The notes under the pieces are model-generated. The model made no database searches. It was given only the letters and a program-made list of their open reading frames with translations, and was not told the DNA's origin. A stretch of DNA of 64,000 nucleotides from Actinokineospora fastidiosa (GTDB lineage Bacteria; Actinomycetota; Actinomycetes; Mycobacteriales; Pseudonocardiaceae), in the NCBI RefSeq assembly GCF_014648415.1, contig NZ_BMRB01000002.1, positions 393,260 to 457,259 on the forward strand, given 5' to 3'. Shown piece after piece: positions 43,146 through 51,009 of this stretch. Position numbers and translations under genes: made by a program. Positions within the stretch are counted from its first letter, which is position 1. The number at the start of each line of letters is the position of its first letter.

Positions 43146-44228
43146 GTGTTGGCCGGGGATCCGCGGGAACGGTTGGCGGCCGCGGCGGTCCGCGGGGTTG
43201 TCGAGGTGGGGCCTGGGCTCCGGCTGGTGACCGATCCGCGGGCCACCGCGCGGCTGTTGGCGTGTTCGGCGGCTCGGACCCTGCGGGTGGAGCGGGGGGT
43301 CGCGGAGACGTCGTGGGGGCCTGACGGGCTGGCCACCTGGATGGCGGTTCGCGCCGCCCTGCGGCCGTGGTTGGGCGGGGTGGGCGGACAGGCGGGCGAG
43401 TTCGCGGAGCGGGTGCGGCGGGTGGTGGCCGGGTGGCCCGCGCGGGGGGTCATCGACCCGATGCGCGAGTCGGTCCGGGTGGTGGGTGAGGTGGGGGCCG
43501 GGTTCGTGTTGGGGGAACCGTCGCCGTCGCTGGTCGGGTTGGTGGAGCGGGAGTTGACGGTGGCGGCGCGGCCCAGGCTGTTGCGGGGCGGGTTGCGTGC
43601 CGCTCAGCGGGCCACGTATGCGGCGATCCGCGGTCACCGGGATGCCACCCCGCTCTCCGACTTCGACGAGCACACCCGTGCCCTGGCCGTCCGCACGCTG
43701 TTGCTGGCTGGGCATCACGTCCCGGCCGCCGCGCTGGCGTGGACGCTGCACGAGCTGGCCCGGCACCCGGAGGCGCAGCGCGAGATCCGCGCCGACCCCC
43801 GGTTCGCGGCCGCCGTGGTCCGGGAGGCCCTGCGCCTGCACCCGCCGGTCTGGCGGCTGGAGCGGCGGCTCGACGCGCCCGTCGACGGCTTTCCCGAGGG
43901 CACGGTCCTGCTGTTCAGCCCGTACGTCAACCAGCGCGATCACCGCGTCTTCCCCGATCCGCACGGGTTCCGGCCGGGCCGGTGGCGCCGCGACCCCCGC
44001 CCGCCGCCGGGCGCCTACTTCCCGTTCGCGCTGGGGCCGCGCGGCTGTCCGGGCGCGCGGTTGGCGCTCACGCTGCTGTCGGTCACCCTCTCCGTCGTCC
44101 TCGACACCCACGAGCTGGTCCCGCACCGCGAGCCGCGGGTGACCCAGGGCGTGCTCCACCACCCGCGCGGCGCGCGCATCGGACTTCGGCCGGTCGGGGA
44201 CCTGGCGCGCGGGCGGTCGACGGGGTAG
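43146..44228 (+). CDS. Short cytochrome P450, candidate peptide-modifying enzyme
   Basis: A 360-residue P450, about 40 residues shorter than usual at the N-terminus (starts MLAGDPRERLAAAAVRGVVE). The ExxR motif is Glu227-Arg230 in REALRLHPP, the PERF-like motif is FRPGRW, and the haem ligand is Cys301 in FALGPRGCPGARLA. In the I helix the usual AG-x-E/D-T-T is AGHHVP (Ala188-Pro193): the acid-alcohol pair is missing. The GTG lacks a clear ribosome binding site and follows the 21-residue peptide by 11 nt, implying translational coupling. Redox partners are not nearby. If the peptide call is wrong, it is an orphan P450. Confidence 0.85.
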   Translation: MLAGDPRERLAAAAVRGVVEVGPGLRLVTDPRATARLLACSAARTLRVERGVAETSWGPDGLATWMAVRAALRPWLGGVGGQAGEFAERVRRVVAGWPARGVIDPMRESVRVVGEVGAGFVLGEPSPSLVGLVERELTVAARPRLLRGGLRAAQRATYAAIRGHRDATPLSDFDEHTRALAVRTLLLAGHHVPAAALAWTLHELARHPEAQREIRADPRFAAAVVREALRLHPPVWRLERRLDAPVDGFPEGTVLLFSPYVNQRDHRVFPDPHGFRPGRWRRDPRPPPGAYFPFALGPRGCPGARLALTLLSVTLSVVLDTHELVPHREPRVTQGVLHHPRGARIGLRPVGDLARGRSTG

Positions 44229-44277
44229 AAAGAGCCACCCCCGGATTCGCCCGCGGCTGACCTGCGCGACCGCGCGA

Positions 44278-44289
44278 GAGAGCGCTCTC
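44278..44289. promoter_or_regulatory. LacI-type operator upstream of beta-helix protein
   Basis: GAGAGCGCTCTC is a perfect 12-bp palindrome with the central CG typical of LacI-family operators of actinomycete carbohydrate genes (for example TGGGAGCGCTCCCA for CebR). It is 39 bp before the ATG at 44329. Confidence 0.55.
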
Positions 44290-44328
44290 CCGGTCCCGGC
44301 CCGAGCGACTATCAGGAAAGGCAGGTAC

Positions 44329-46182
44329 ATGTCCCTCCCCCGTGTGCGTGAGAGCGCTTACACGCTCCGCCGACGACTCTTCGGGTTAGCGGCGGTGGCG
44401 GCGCTGGTCGTCGTCACTCCCCCAGCGATCGCCGAGCCGCCCGGGCCGACGGACCTGGGCGCGACCGTCACCGTGTTCGACCCGGCCATGCCCGTCCGCG
44501 ACATCCAGGCCGTCCTCGACGCCGCGCACGCCGCGCAGGTGGACGACGAGATGGGCGAGCGGCGGCACGCCTACCTCTTCAAGCCGGGCGAGTACGGCAC
44601 CGCCGACGAGCCCCTGCACATCAAGGTCGGCTACTACACCGAGATCGCCGGGCTGGGCGCGTCGCCCGGCGACGTCGTGATCAACGGCAAGCTCGAGGTC
44701 TACAACCGGTGCCTGGCCGACGGCGGCGCGGGCAACTGCATCGCCCTGGTCAACTTCTGGCGCACCCTGGGCAATCTCACCCTCAACATCGACGCGGACG
44801 GCCAGGACGGCTGCCGGGCCACGGCGAACTTCTGGGCAGTGTCGCAGGCGGTGTCGATGCGCAGGCTCGACGTCACCGGCGGCACGCTGTCGCTGATGGA
44901 CTACTGCACCGCGGGCCCGCAGTACGCCAGCGGCGGGTTCATCGCCGACTCCCGGCTCCCGTCGGTCGTCAACGGCTCACAGCAGCAGTGGCTCACCCGC
45001 AACAGCGAGATCGCGGGCTGGTCGAACGGCGTGTGGAACCAGGTGTTCTCCGGCGTCGAGGGCGCTCCCGACGACGCGGGCTTCCCGGACCCGCCGTACA
45101 CCACCCTGGACACGACTCCGCTGAGCCGCGAGAAGCCGTACCTGTTCGTCGACGAGTCGGGCGAGTACAACGTCCGCGTCCCGGCGGCGGCGCGCGACAC
45201 CCGTGGTGTCTCGTGGGCGGAGGGCATGACGCCCGGCCGGACGGTCCCGCTGTCGGACTTCTTCGTGGCCACCCCGGCGGACTCCGTGCGGCGGATCAAC
45301 AGCCAGCTCGCGCGCGGCAAGCACCTGCTGCTCACGCCGGGCGTGTACGACATCGCGCGCAGCATCGAGGTCAAGCGGCCGGGCACCGTGGTGCTGGGCC
45401 TCGGGCACGCCACGCTGACCGCGGTCAACGGATCGGTGCCGGTCGACGTCGCCGACGTGCCCGGTGTCATCATCGCGGGCGTCACCATCGACGCGGGTGA
45501 GCGGCTGTCGCCCGTGCTGCTGCGCGTCGGCAAGGAGCACGGCGAACGCCGCGCCACACCGGGTGATCCGACCACGCTGTCCGATGTGTACTTCCGCGTC
45601 GGCGGCCCGCACGTCGGCAGGACCGACACGGCGTTGCAGGTCAACAGCGACCACGTGCTGATCGACCACACGTGGGTGTGGCGCGGGGACCACGGCGTCG
45701 AGGGCTTCACCGACACCGAGCGCTGGCGCACCAACACCGGCCGCACCGGCGTGGAGGTCAACGGCGACCACGTGACGGCCACGGGTCTGTTCGTGGAGCA
45801 CTTCCAGCGGCACAACACCGTCTGGAACGGCGAGCACGGCACCACGGTGCTGTACCAGAACGAGCTGCCGTACGACCCGCCGACGCAGGCGGACTGGATG
45901 AACGGCGACGTCGAGGGCTGGGCGGGCTACAAGGTCGGCGACCACGTCCGCGCCCACACCCTCCACGGCGGCGGCGTCTACGTCTTCAACCAGAACAACC
46001 CGGCCATCCACACCGAGAACGGCTTCGAGGTCCCCGAGACGCCGGGTGTGCGGCTGCGCCACATCATGACGGTCAACCTCAGCGCCGGGACGATCGACCA
46101 CGTCGTCAACGGCGTCGGCGCCCCGGCGGATACCACCAAGGTCGGCGTGCCGGTCTACCTGGCGGAATACCCGCTCCCGTGA
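44329..46182 (+). CDS. Secreted right-handed beta-helix protein, probably carbohydrate-active
   Basis: A 617-residue protein with an N-terminal export signal (LRRRLFGLAAVAALVVVTPP) and repeated beta-helix coils, for example PGVYDIARSIEVKRPGTVVL and DTALQVNSDHVLIDHTWVWR. The segment VNGDHVTATGLFVEHFQRHN followed by TVWNGEHGTTVLYQNELPYD is the signature of an actinobacterial secreted family that is often called adenylyl cyclase in databases but looks like a pectate-lyase or GH55-like beta-helix. Two LacI-type operators bracket the start, supporting a sugar-regulated hydrolase. The polysaccharide target is unknown. Confidence 0.75.
   Translation: MSLPRVRESAYTLRRRLFGLAAVAALVVVTPPAIAEPPGPTDLGATVTVFDPAMPVRDIQAVLDAAHAAQVDDEMGERRHAYLFKPGEYGTADEPLHIKVGYYTEIAGLGASPGDVVINGKLEVYNRCLADGGAGNCIALVNFWRTLGNLTLNIDADGQDGCRATANFWAVSQAVSMRRLDVTGGTLSLMDYCTAGPQYASGGFIADSRLPSVVNGSQQQWLTRNSEIAGWSNGVWNQVFSGVEGAPDDAGFPDPPYTTLDTTPLSREKPYLFVDESGEYNVRVPAAARDTRGVSWAEGMTPGRTVPLSDFFVATPADSVRRINSQLARGKHLLLTPGVYDIARSIEVKRPGTVVLGLGHATLTAVNGSVPVDVADVPGVIIAGVTIDAGERLSPVLLRVGKEHGERRATPGDPTTLSDVYFRVGGPHVGRTDTALQVNSDHVLIDHTWVWRGDHGVEGFTDTERWRTNTGRTGVEVNGDHVTATGLFVEHFQRHNTVWNGEHGTTVLYQNELPYDPPTQADWMNGDVEGWAGYKVGDHVRAHTLHGGGVYVFNQNNPAIHTENGFEVPETPGVRLRHIMTVNLSAGTIDHVVNGVGAPADTTKVGVPVYLAEYPLP
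44351..44360. promoter_or_regulatory. Second LacI-type operator inside the coding start
   Basis: TGAGAGCGCTTACA (44349-44362, core AGAGCGCTTA) shares AGAGCGCT with the site at 44278-44289. The two AGCGCT centres are 72 bp apart, one on each side of the start codon. Paired operators of this kind are often used for looping or road-block repression. Confidence 0.4.
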
Positions 46183-46189
46183 GTCCGGG

Positions 46190-46218
46190 GCCCGGTGCCG
46201 CCGCGTGCGGCACCGGGC
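46190..46218. terminator. 12-bp stem between convergent genes
   Basis: GCCCGGTGCCGC (46190-46201) pairs perfectly with GCGGCACCGGGC (46207-46218) across a 5-nt loop, between stops at 46182 and 46229. Confidence 0.78.
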
Positions 46219-46228
46219 TACACGGGCG

Positions 46229-47491
46229 TCACCGGGTGGCGGGCTCGTCGGACAGCGGTCGCGCCTCGGCGCGGACGAGGCTGCTGCGCAGGCCGAGCAC
46301 GCCCACCAGGGCGCGCAGGGCCGCGCCGATCAGGATGATCAGGACCATGTTGCGCAGGGCGCTCTCCAGCCCGCCCGCGATGACCGAGGCCAGCGGGATG
46401 CTGGAGAAGGCGATCATCCGGGTGGCCGCGACGACCCGGCCGAGCATGTCGCGGCGGACGATGCGCTGGCGCAGCGTGAACCACGCGACCACGTTCATCG
46501 AGCCCAGGGTGAACACCAGCGCGGACACCACGGACACGCCGACCGGGTCGCGGAACACGGCGAGCAGCGCCGTCGTCAGGCCCGCGGCGACGGTGGACAG
46601 CGCGATGGTGCGGCCGTTGCCGAGGCGGCGGATGACCACGGGCGCGATCAGCGAGCCGAGCAGCGCCCCCGCCCCCTGGGCCGCGAACACCACGCCGACG
46701 ACCGTCGAGGAGAGGTGCAGGTAGGAGGTGAGGTAGTAGACGAGGTTCGCCTGGATCAGCCAGATCGCGAAGTTCGTGCCGGTGAACAGCAGGCTGCCCG
46801 CGAGCAGCGGCCGGTTCTCCCTCGTGATGTACCGCAGGGCCTCTCGGATGCCGCTCACCATGCGCACGGGCTTCGGGGGCTCCGCAGGCGTCGTCCGCCG
46901 GGACGTGACGCGGATCAGCAGGATGATCAGCGCGCTGGCGATGAACGAGAACGCGTCGATGTAGATGGCCATCTCGAAGCCCACGAAGGCGACTAGGCCG
47001 CCCGCGAGGACAGGGCCCGCGAGGCTGACGACGTTGTCGCTGGACTGCAGCAGCGCGTTGGCGCGGTCGAGGTTCGAGCGGTCCACCAGGTCCGGCAGCC
47101 AGCCCTGGAACGCCGGGTGGTAGATCGGCTCGACCGAGGACAGGAGCAGCGCCACCACGTAGATCAGGGCGAGGTGGGCGGCGCCGAGGGACACCATGAC
47201 CGCCAGCGTCATGGCGAACATCCCGGCCACGAGGTCGCCGAGGACGAGCAGCCGCTTGCGGTCGAAGCGGTCGGCGAGCACCCCGCCGGGCAGCGACAGC
47301 AGCAGGAACGGCCCGTACTCCAGGGCGTAGAGCGCCGCGGTCTGCAGGGCGGACCCGGTCAGGTCGAGCACCAGCAGCGGCAGGGTGAGCCGGTAGATCC
47401 AGGTCCCGGTGTTCGAGATGATGTACGCCGCCCACAGCAGGTGGAAGCGCGAGCCGAGCGGCGTCGCCCGCTCGGCCGTGTCCCCGCTCAT
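46229..47491 (-). CDS. MFS transporter (multidrug-efflux type)
   Basis: A 420-residue membrane protein with about twelve segments. The loop 2-3 signature is GGVLADRFDRKRLLVLGDLV, and the architecture (FHLLWAAYIISNTGTWIYRL) matches the MFS_3 / enterobactin- and macrolide-exporter branch. ATG 47491 follows AGGAG at 5 nt. It lies between the two candidate peptide loci and is divergent from the M3 peptidase gene. Export of a peptide product is possible but unproven. Confidence 0.85.
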   Translation of the reverse strand: MSGDTAERATPLGSRFHLLWAAYIISNTGTWIYRLTLPLLVLDLTGSALQTAALYALEYGPFLLLSLPGGVLADRFDRKRLLVLGDLVAGMFAMTLAVMVSLGAAHLALIYVVALLLSSVEPIYHPAFQGWLPDLVDRSNLDRANALLQSSDNVVSLAGPVLAGGLVAFVGFEMAIYIDAFSFIASALIILLIRVTSRRTTPAEPPKPVRMVSGIREALRYITRENRPLLAGSLLFTGTNFAIWLIQANLVYYLTSYLHLSSTVVGVVFAAQGAGALLGSLIAPVVIRRLGNGRTIALSTVAAGLTTALLAVFRDPVGVSVVSALVFTLGSMNVVAWFTLRQRIVRRDMLGRVVAATRMIAFSSIPLASVIAGGLESALRNMVLIILIGAALRALVGVLGLRSSLVRAEARPLSDEPATR

Positions 47492-47745
47492 CCGCACTCC
47501 TGTCCCCCGGTCCGCCGAATAGCGTCCCCAGATTACGGGTGCCCGCAATAGCCCGATAGCCGGGACGATTATCCGAGCACCCCTCACTTCACGCTGTTAT
47601 TCACCATTTGTCGACCATTCACCGGTATCGCCGTACGCCCGTTCGGCGGGTCGCCCGTTCCACCGCGGCAGGACGGTCGCCGCAGGCGATATCGACGCGC
47701 GGGAAATTGCCGGTCAGGGCCACCCGATCAGACCAGCGGTGTGCC

Positions 47746-47774
47746 TTGACCGGGGTTTGGGCGCTGGATAGCCT
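47746..47774 (+). promoter_or_regulatory. Promoter of the M3 peptidase-peptide-ThiF locus
   Basis: TTGACC (47746-47751) and TAGCCT (47769-47774) are spaced by 17 nt, close to the actinomycete vegetative consensus. The start site would be near 47781. It lies in the 329-bp divergent region between the MFS gene and the M3 peptidase gene, which otherwise shows no gene. Confidence 0.5.
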
Positions 47775-47820
47775 CGGCGGAAGTGACGTTCGCTTTAATG
47801 CTCCATCGAATGGGGGAGTA

Positions 47821-49521
47821 TTGACCTCGCCTGCGTTATCCGGCCGTCCGGTGAATGTGTTCGCGACTGTGGACGCGCAGGTTCTGGTGGCGGAGCTGGA
47901 CTCGGTGTCCTCGGCCTTGGCCCCGTTCCGGGCGGCCCACCGGGGCGCGCTCGCCGACGCCGACGGCCTGCGCCTGGCGGCGGGCGTCGCCGAGGCCGAG
48001 CGGATCCTGGCCCCGCTGCTGGAGGCGACCGCGTACGCCGAGGGCCGGTTGGCGGCCGACGCCGACGACGAGGCGGGAGCCCGCGTGCTGGCCCGGTGCG
48101 AACGGGTGTGGGCCGAGGTCGCGACCCAGTGGGACTTCCTTGAGCCTGAGCTGGCCCGGGCGCGGGAATCGGCCGAGCCGGACCGGCACCGCAACTACCT
48201 CGCGCGCATCCGCGACTCCGTCGCGCTGCAGCCCCCGGACACCGTCGCTGCGGCGCTGGCCCGGCTCGACCCCGTCCCCGCGCTGGAGTCCCTGGCCCGG
48301 CAGCTGCTCGCCAGGATCACCGTCGGGGGCGGCCCGCTCGGCGCGGCGCTGCCCGCGCTGTACGGGCCCGACCGCGCGCACCGGCGGGAGCGGGCGGACG
48401 CCGTCGATTCCGCTCTGCTCGCCGAGGTCGATGTGCGGGCGTCGGTGCTGGGCGCGCTCGCGGAAGCGCGGGTGGCCAGGGCCGAGGTGTCCGGCGCGCG
48501 GGATTGGCTGCACGCCGACCGGGTCGCCAACCAAATCGCTGAACGCGATCTCGACGCGTTGCTCACGGCGGTTCACGACCACCGGGACATCGTTCACCGG
48601 TATTACCGGTGGAAGGAAACCCAATTGGGCCATCCGCTCACCGACTCCGATCGCTACGCGCCATTGCCCGGATTGACCGGTGAGTTCTCGTGGGAATTCG
48701 CCTGCGCTGTCGCGACCGAGACGTTCGCCCGGCTCGGCCTCGACGAATTGGCCGCCGAACTGCTGTCCGGCGACACGGTCGACGCTTTTCCCCGGGCCGG
48801 GAAACAACGCGGCGCGGTGACGGTCGGGCTTCCGTCCGGCCGGGTCGCCGTCCTGCTCAACTTCACCGGGACCCCGCGCGACGTGCTGACCCTGGCGCAC
48901 GAACTGGGCCACGCGGCCCATGCCCGCCTCGCCGCCGGGCGCGGCGCGTTCAACGCGACCTGTCCCGCCGTGCTCGGCGAGACCGTCGCGCTGTTCACCG
49001 AGTCGCTGGCCGCGACCGTGCTCGCCGAGCACGTGGACGACGCGCGGACGGCGGTGACCGCGCGCGCCGTCGAGGACCGGCTGGTCGCGGTGTTCCGCCA
49101 GGTCGCGTTGCACGACTTCGAGACGTGGTTGCACGCCCAGGAGGAGCCCGCGGGCGCGGAAGCCCTTGCCGCCGAATGGATGCGCGGCCAACGCGACCTC
49201 TACGGCGACGCCGTCCGCCTCACCGAGGGATACCGGCACTGGTGGAGCTACCTCGACGAGTTCTTCCTGCGCCCCGGCGGCCGCTTCGCCTACCCGTACG
49301 GGCAGGTGGCCGCCATGGCGCTGCTGGCGCGGTTCGCCGACGCGCCTGAGTCGTTCGGCCCGCGGTTCTACGCGCTGCTGTCCGCGGGCGCCTGCGCGCC
49401 GCCCGCGGAGCTGCTCGGCGCGTTCGGCGTCCGGCCGGACGACCCGCGCTCCTGGCAGGCCGGGCTGGACGTGCTGTCCGGTCAGGTCGACGCGCTGTGC
49501 GGGACCGAGACCACCGGGTGA
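47821..49521 (+). CDS. M3-family (oligoendopeptidase F-like) metallopeptidase
   Basis: About 566 residues, mostly helical, with the zinc motif LAHELGHAAHARLA (HExxH near residue 361) and downstream ETVALFTESLA, which supplies the third ligand, as in M3 thimet-type peptidases. GYRHWWSYLDEFFLRPGGRF and AYPYGQVAAMALLARF complete the family C-terminus. No signal peptide, so it is cytoplasmic. TTG 47821 is a tentative start; the frame is open to 47608, but a promoter at 47746 and a GGGGGAG element favour the later start. GTG 47851 is an alternative. As first gene before a tiny peptide and an RRE-ThiF enzyme, it may remove the leader. Confidence 0.82.
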   Translation: MTSPALSGRPVNVFATVDAQVLVAELDSVSSALAPFRAAHRGALADADGLRLAAGVAEAERILAPLLEATAYAEGRLAADADDEAGARVLARCERVWAEVATQWDFLEPELARARESAEPDRHRNYLARIRDSVALQPPDTVAAALARLDPVPALESLARQLLARITVGGGPLGAALPALYGPDRAHRRERADAVDSALLAEVDVRASVLGALAEARVARAEVSGARDWLHADRVANQIAERDLDALLTAVHDHRDIVHRYYRWKETQLGHPLTDSDRYAPLPGLTGEFSWEFACAVATETFARLGLDELAAELLSGDTVDAFPRAGKQRGAVTVGLPSGRVAVLLNFTGTPRDVLTLAHELGHAAHARLAAGRGAFNATCPAVLGETVALFTESLAATVLAEHVDDARTAVTARAVEDRLVAVFRQVALHDFETWLHAQEEPAGAEALAAEWMRGQRDLYGDAVRLTEGYRHWWSYLDEFFLRPGGRFAYPYGQVAAMALLARFADAPESFGPRFYALLSAGACAPPAELLGAFGVRPDDPRSWQAGLDVLSGQVDALCGTETTG

Positions 49522-49570
49522 GCCCACCGGCCGCCCGGGCCCGACGAACCCGACGAGGAGGTGAACCGAC

Positions 49571-49630
49571 ATGACCGTCACGATGAAGATCCGCAAGACC
49601 AGCACCGCGTCCGGCGCTGCCGAGGGCTGA
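49571..49630 (+). CDS. Candidate RiPP precursor peptide (19 aa) next to RRE-ThiF enzyme
   Basis: ATG at 49571 follows GAGGAGG with a 9-nt spacer, the strongest ribosome binding site in this part of the window, 49 nt after the peptidase stop. The peptide is MTVTMKIRKTSTASGAAEG: a basic leader-like half (KIRKT) and a small Ser/Ala/Gly/Glu tail. A 17-bp stem-loop starts 12 nt after the stop and separates it from the enzyme gene, a common arrangement for over-expressing a precursor. Size and position recall MccA-MccB (microcin C) and PaaP-PaaA (pantocin) systems, in which a ThiF-like enzyme modifies a short peptide. Confidence 0.55.
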   Translation: MTVTMKIRKTSTASGAAEG

Positions 49631-49641
49631 TCGGCGCAGGA

Positions 49642-49682
49642 GCCCGCTGGTGGACCGCGTGACGGGCGGTCCACCAGCGGGC
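49642..49682 (+). terminator. 17-bp perfect stem between peptide and ThiF genes
   Basis: GCCCGCTGGTGGACCGC (49642-49658) pairs perfectly with GCGGTCCACCAGCGGGC (49666-49682) across a 7-nt loop. Its place inside the locus suggests partial termination or protection of the upstream mRNA end, giving more precursor than enzyme. Confidence 0.7.
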
Positions 49683-49756
49683 GAGCACACCCTAGTCCGG
49701 TGTCGGCGCGGCGCAAGCAGGCCGTCGCCGACGTGCGTCGTCACGAGGGAAGCCCG

Positions 49757-50902
49757 ATGAGCCGACCGATCCTCCCCAAGCTTAAGCACATGACCCCCGC
49801 CTTCCCCGCCGACGGCGTGCTCTACATCGGCGGATACGGCCAGGTCGCCGAGATCCCCGACGAGAACGGCGCCATCCACCGGATGTGCCAGCTGCTCGAC
49901 GGGACGCGCACCGCGGCGCAGGTGCACGGCGAGTTGGCCGAGGACTACCCCGAGATCACCGCGGCCGAGGTCGAGACCGCCATCGCGCAGTTCGACGAGG
50001 CAGGCTTCCTGATCAACGGCGCGGTCAGCGCCGACGGCCTGCTCGACGACTACGAGCAGGCGCGCTGGGCCCGCAACATCAACTTCTTCGGCTCGTACTG
50101 CTCGCTGGCCGACAACCAGTTCCAGCACCAGCGCAGGCTGCTCGACGCGCGGGTGACGCTGCTGGGGCTCGGCGGGCTCGGCTGCCACATCCTGCAGGAC
50201 CTGGCCGCGATGGGCATCGGGCACCTGCGGGTGGTGGAGTTCGACCGCGTGGAGCTGTCCAACCTCAACCGCCAGGTGCTCTACCGCGACGAGGACATCG
50301 GCAAGGCCAAGATCGACCTCGCGGTGGACCGGGTGCGCCGGTTCAACCCGCGCATGGAGATCGAGAAGATCCCCCGCCGCATCGAGTCGACCGAGGACGT
50401 CCTCGCCGCGGCGGCCGACGCCGACGTGGTGATCTCCGTGGCCGACCGGCCGAAGATGGAGATCAACCACTGGGTGAACGAGGGCTGCGTGCGCGCGGGC
50501 GTCCCCCTCGTCACCGGCGGGCTGGACACCCAGCGCGCGGTGTACTTCACGATGGTGCCGGGCCAGACCGGCTGCATCGAGTGCTGGCGGCTCGGGGTGT
50601 TCCGCACCGACCAGGTCTCGGCGACGCTGCTCGCCGAGAAGCGCGAGCGCCGCATCGGCGGCGACAACGCAGCGTTCGTCCCCCTGGTGACCATGGTGAC
50701 CGGCCTGCTCATCGGCGAGGTCGTGCGGCTGCTCACCGGCATCGCCCCGCCCGTCGCCGCGGGCAAACTGATCCAACTCCGCTTCGACGACTACGAGATG
50801 ACCGAGTACGAGCGCTGGGACCGCCTGCCGGACTGCCCGGTGTGCGGCGCCACTCCCCCGGCCGACCACCCCGCCCCGGCCGTGGGAACGGCGCAGGGCT
50901 GA
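49757..50902 (+). CDS. RRE-ThiF (E1-like) adenylating enzyme
   Basis: A 381-residue protein. Residues about 1-95 form a PqqD-like RiPP recognition element: a beta start (ADGVLYIGGYGQVAEI) followed by a winged helix (LLDGTRTAAQVHGELAEDYP, EITAAEVETAIAQFDEAGFL). The ThiF/MoeB domain follows, with LLGLGGLGCH near 135-143, FDRVELSNLNRQVLY, and four zinc cysteines in CIEC (near 273) and CPVC (near 360). ThiF-like enzymes adenylate a carboxylate, here presumably on a peptide bound by the N-terminal domain. ATG 49757 follows GAGGGA. It ends at a 16-bp terminator. Confidence 0.85.
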   Translation: MSRPILPKLKHMTPAFPADGVLYIGGYGQVAEIPDENGAIHRMCQLLDGTRTAAQVHGELAEDYPEITAAEVETAIAQFDEAGFLINGAVSADGLLDDYEQARWARNINFFGSYCSLADNQFQHQRRLLDARVTLLGLGGLGCHILQDLAAMGIGHLRVVEFDRVELSNLNRQVLYRDEDIGKAKIDLAVDRVRRFNPRMEIEKIPRRIESTEDVLAAAADADVVISVADRPKMEINHWVNEGCVRAGVPLVTGGLDTQRAVYFTMVPGQTGCIECWRLGVFRTDQVSATLLAEKRERRIGGDNAAFVPLVTMVTGLLIGEVVRLLTGIAPPVAAGKLIQLRFDDYEMTEYERWDRLPDCPVCGATPPADHPAPAVGTAQG

Positions 50903-50906
50903 CGCC

Positions 50907-50948
50907 GACAGCCGCGGCCGTGAGGTCCACCGCACGGCCGCGGCTGTC
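50907..50948 (+). terminator. 16-bp perfect stem ending the ThiF locus
   Basis: GACAGCCGCGGCCGTG (50907-50922) pairs perfectly with CACGGCCGCGGCTGTC (50933-50948) across 10 nt, 4 nt after the ThiF stop. Confidence 0.78.
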
Positions 50949-51009
50949 GAGTCGCCCTGCGGCATCCGGGGATGAACGCAGTCCGAAGGTCGTCAGCGGA
51001 GGGAGAGCC

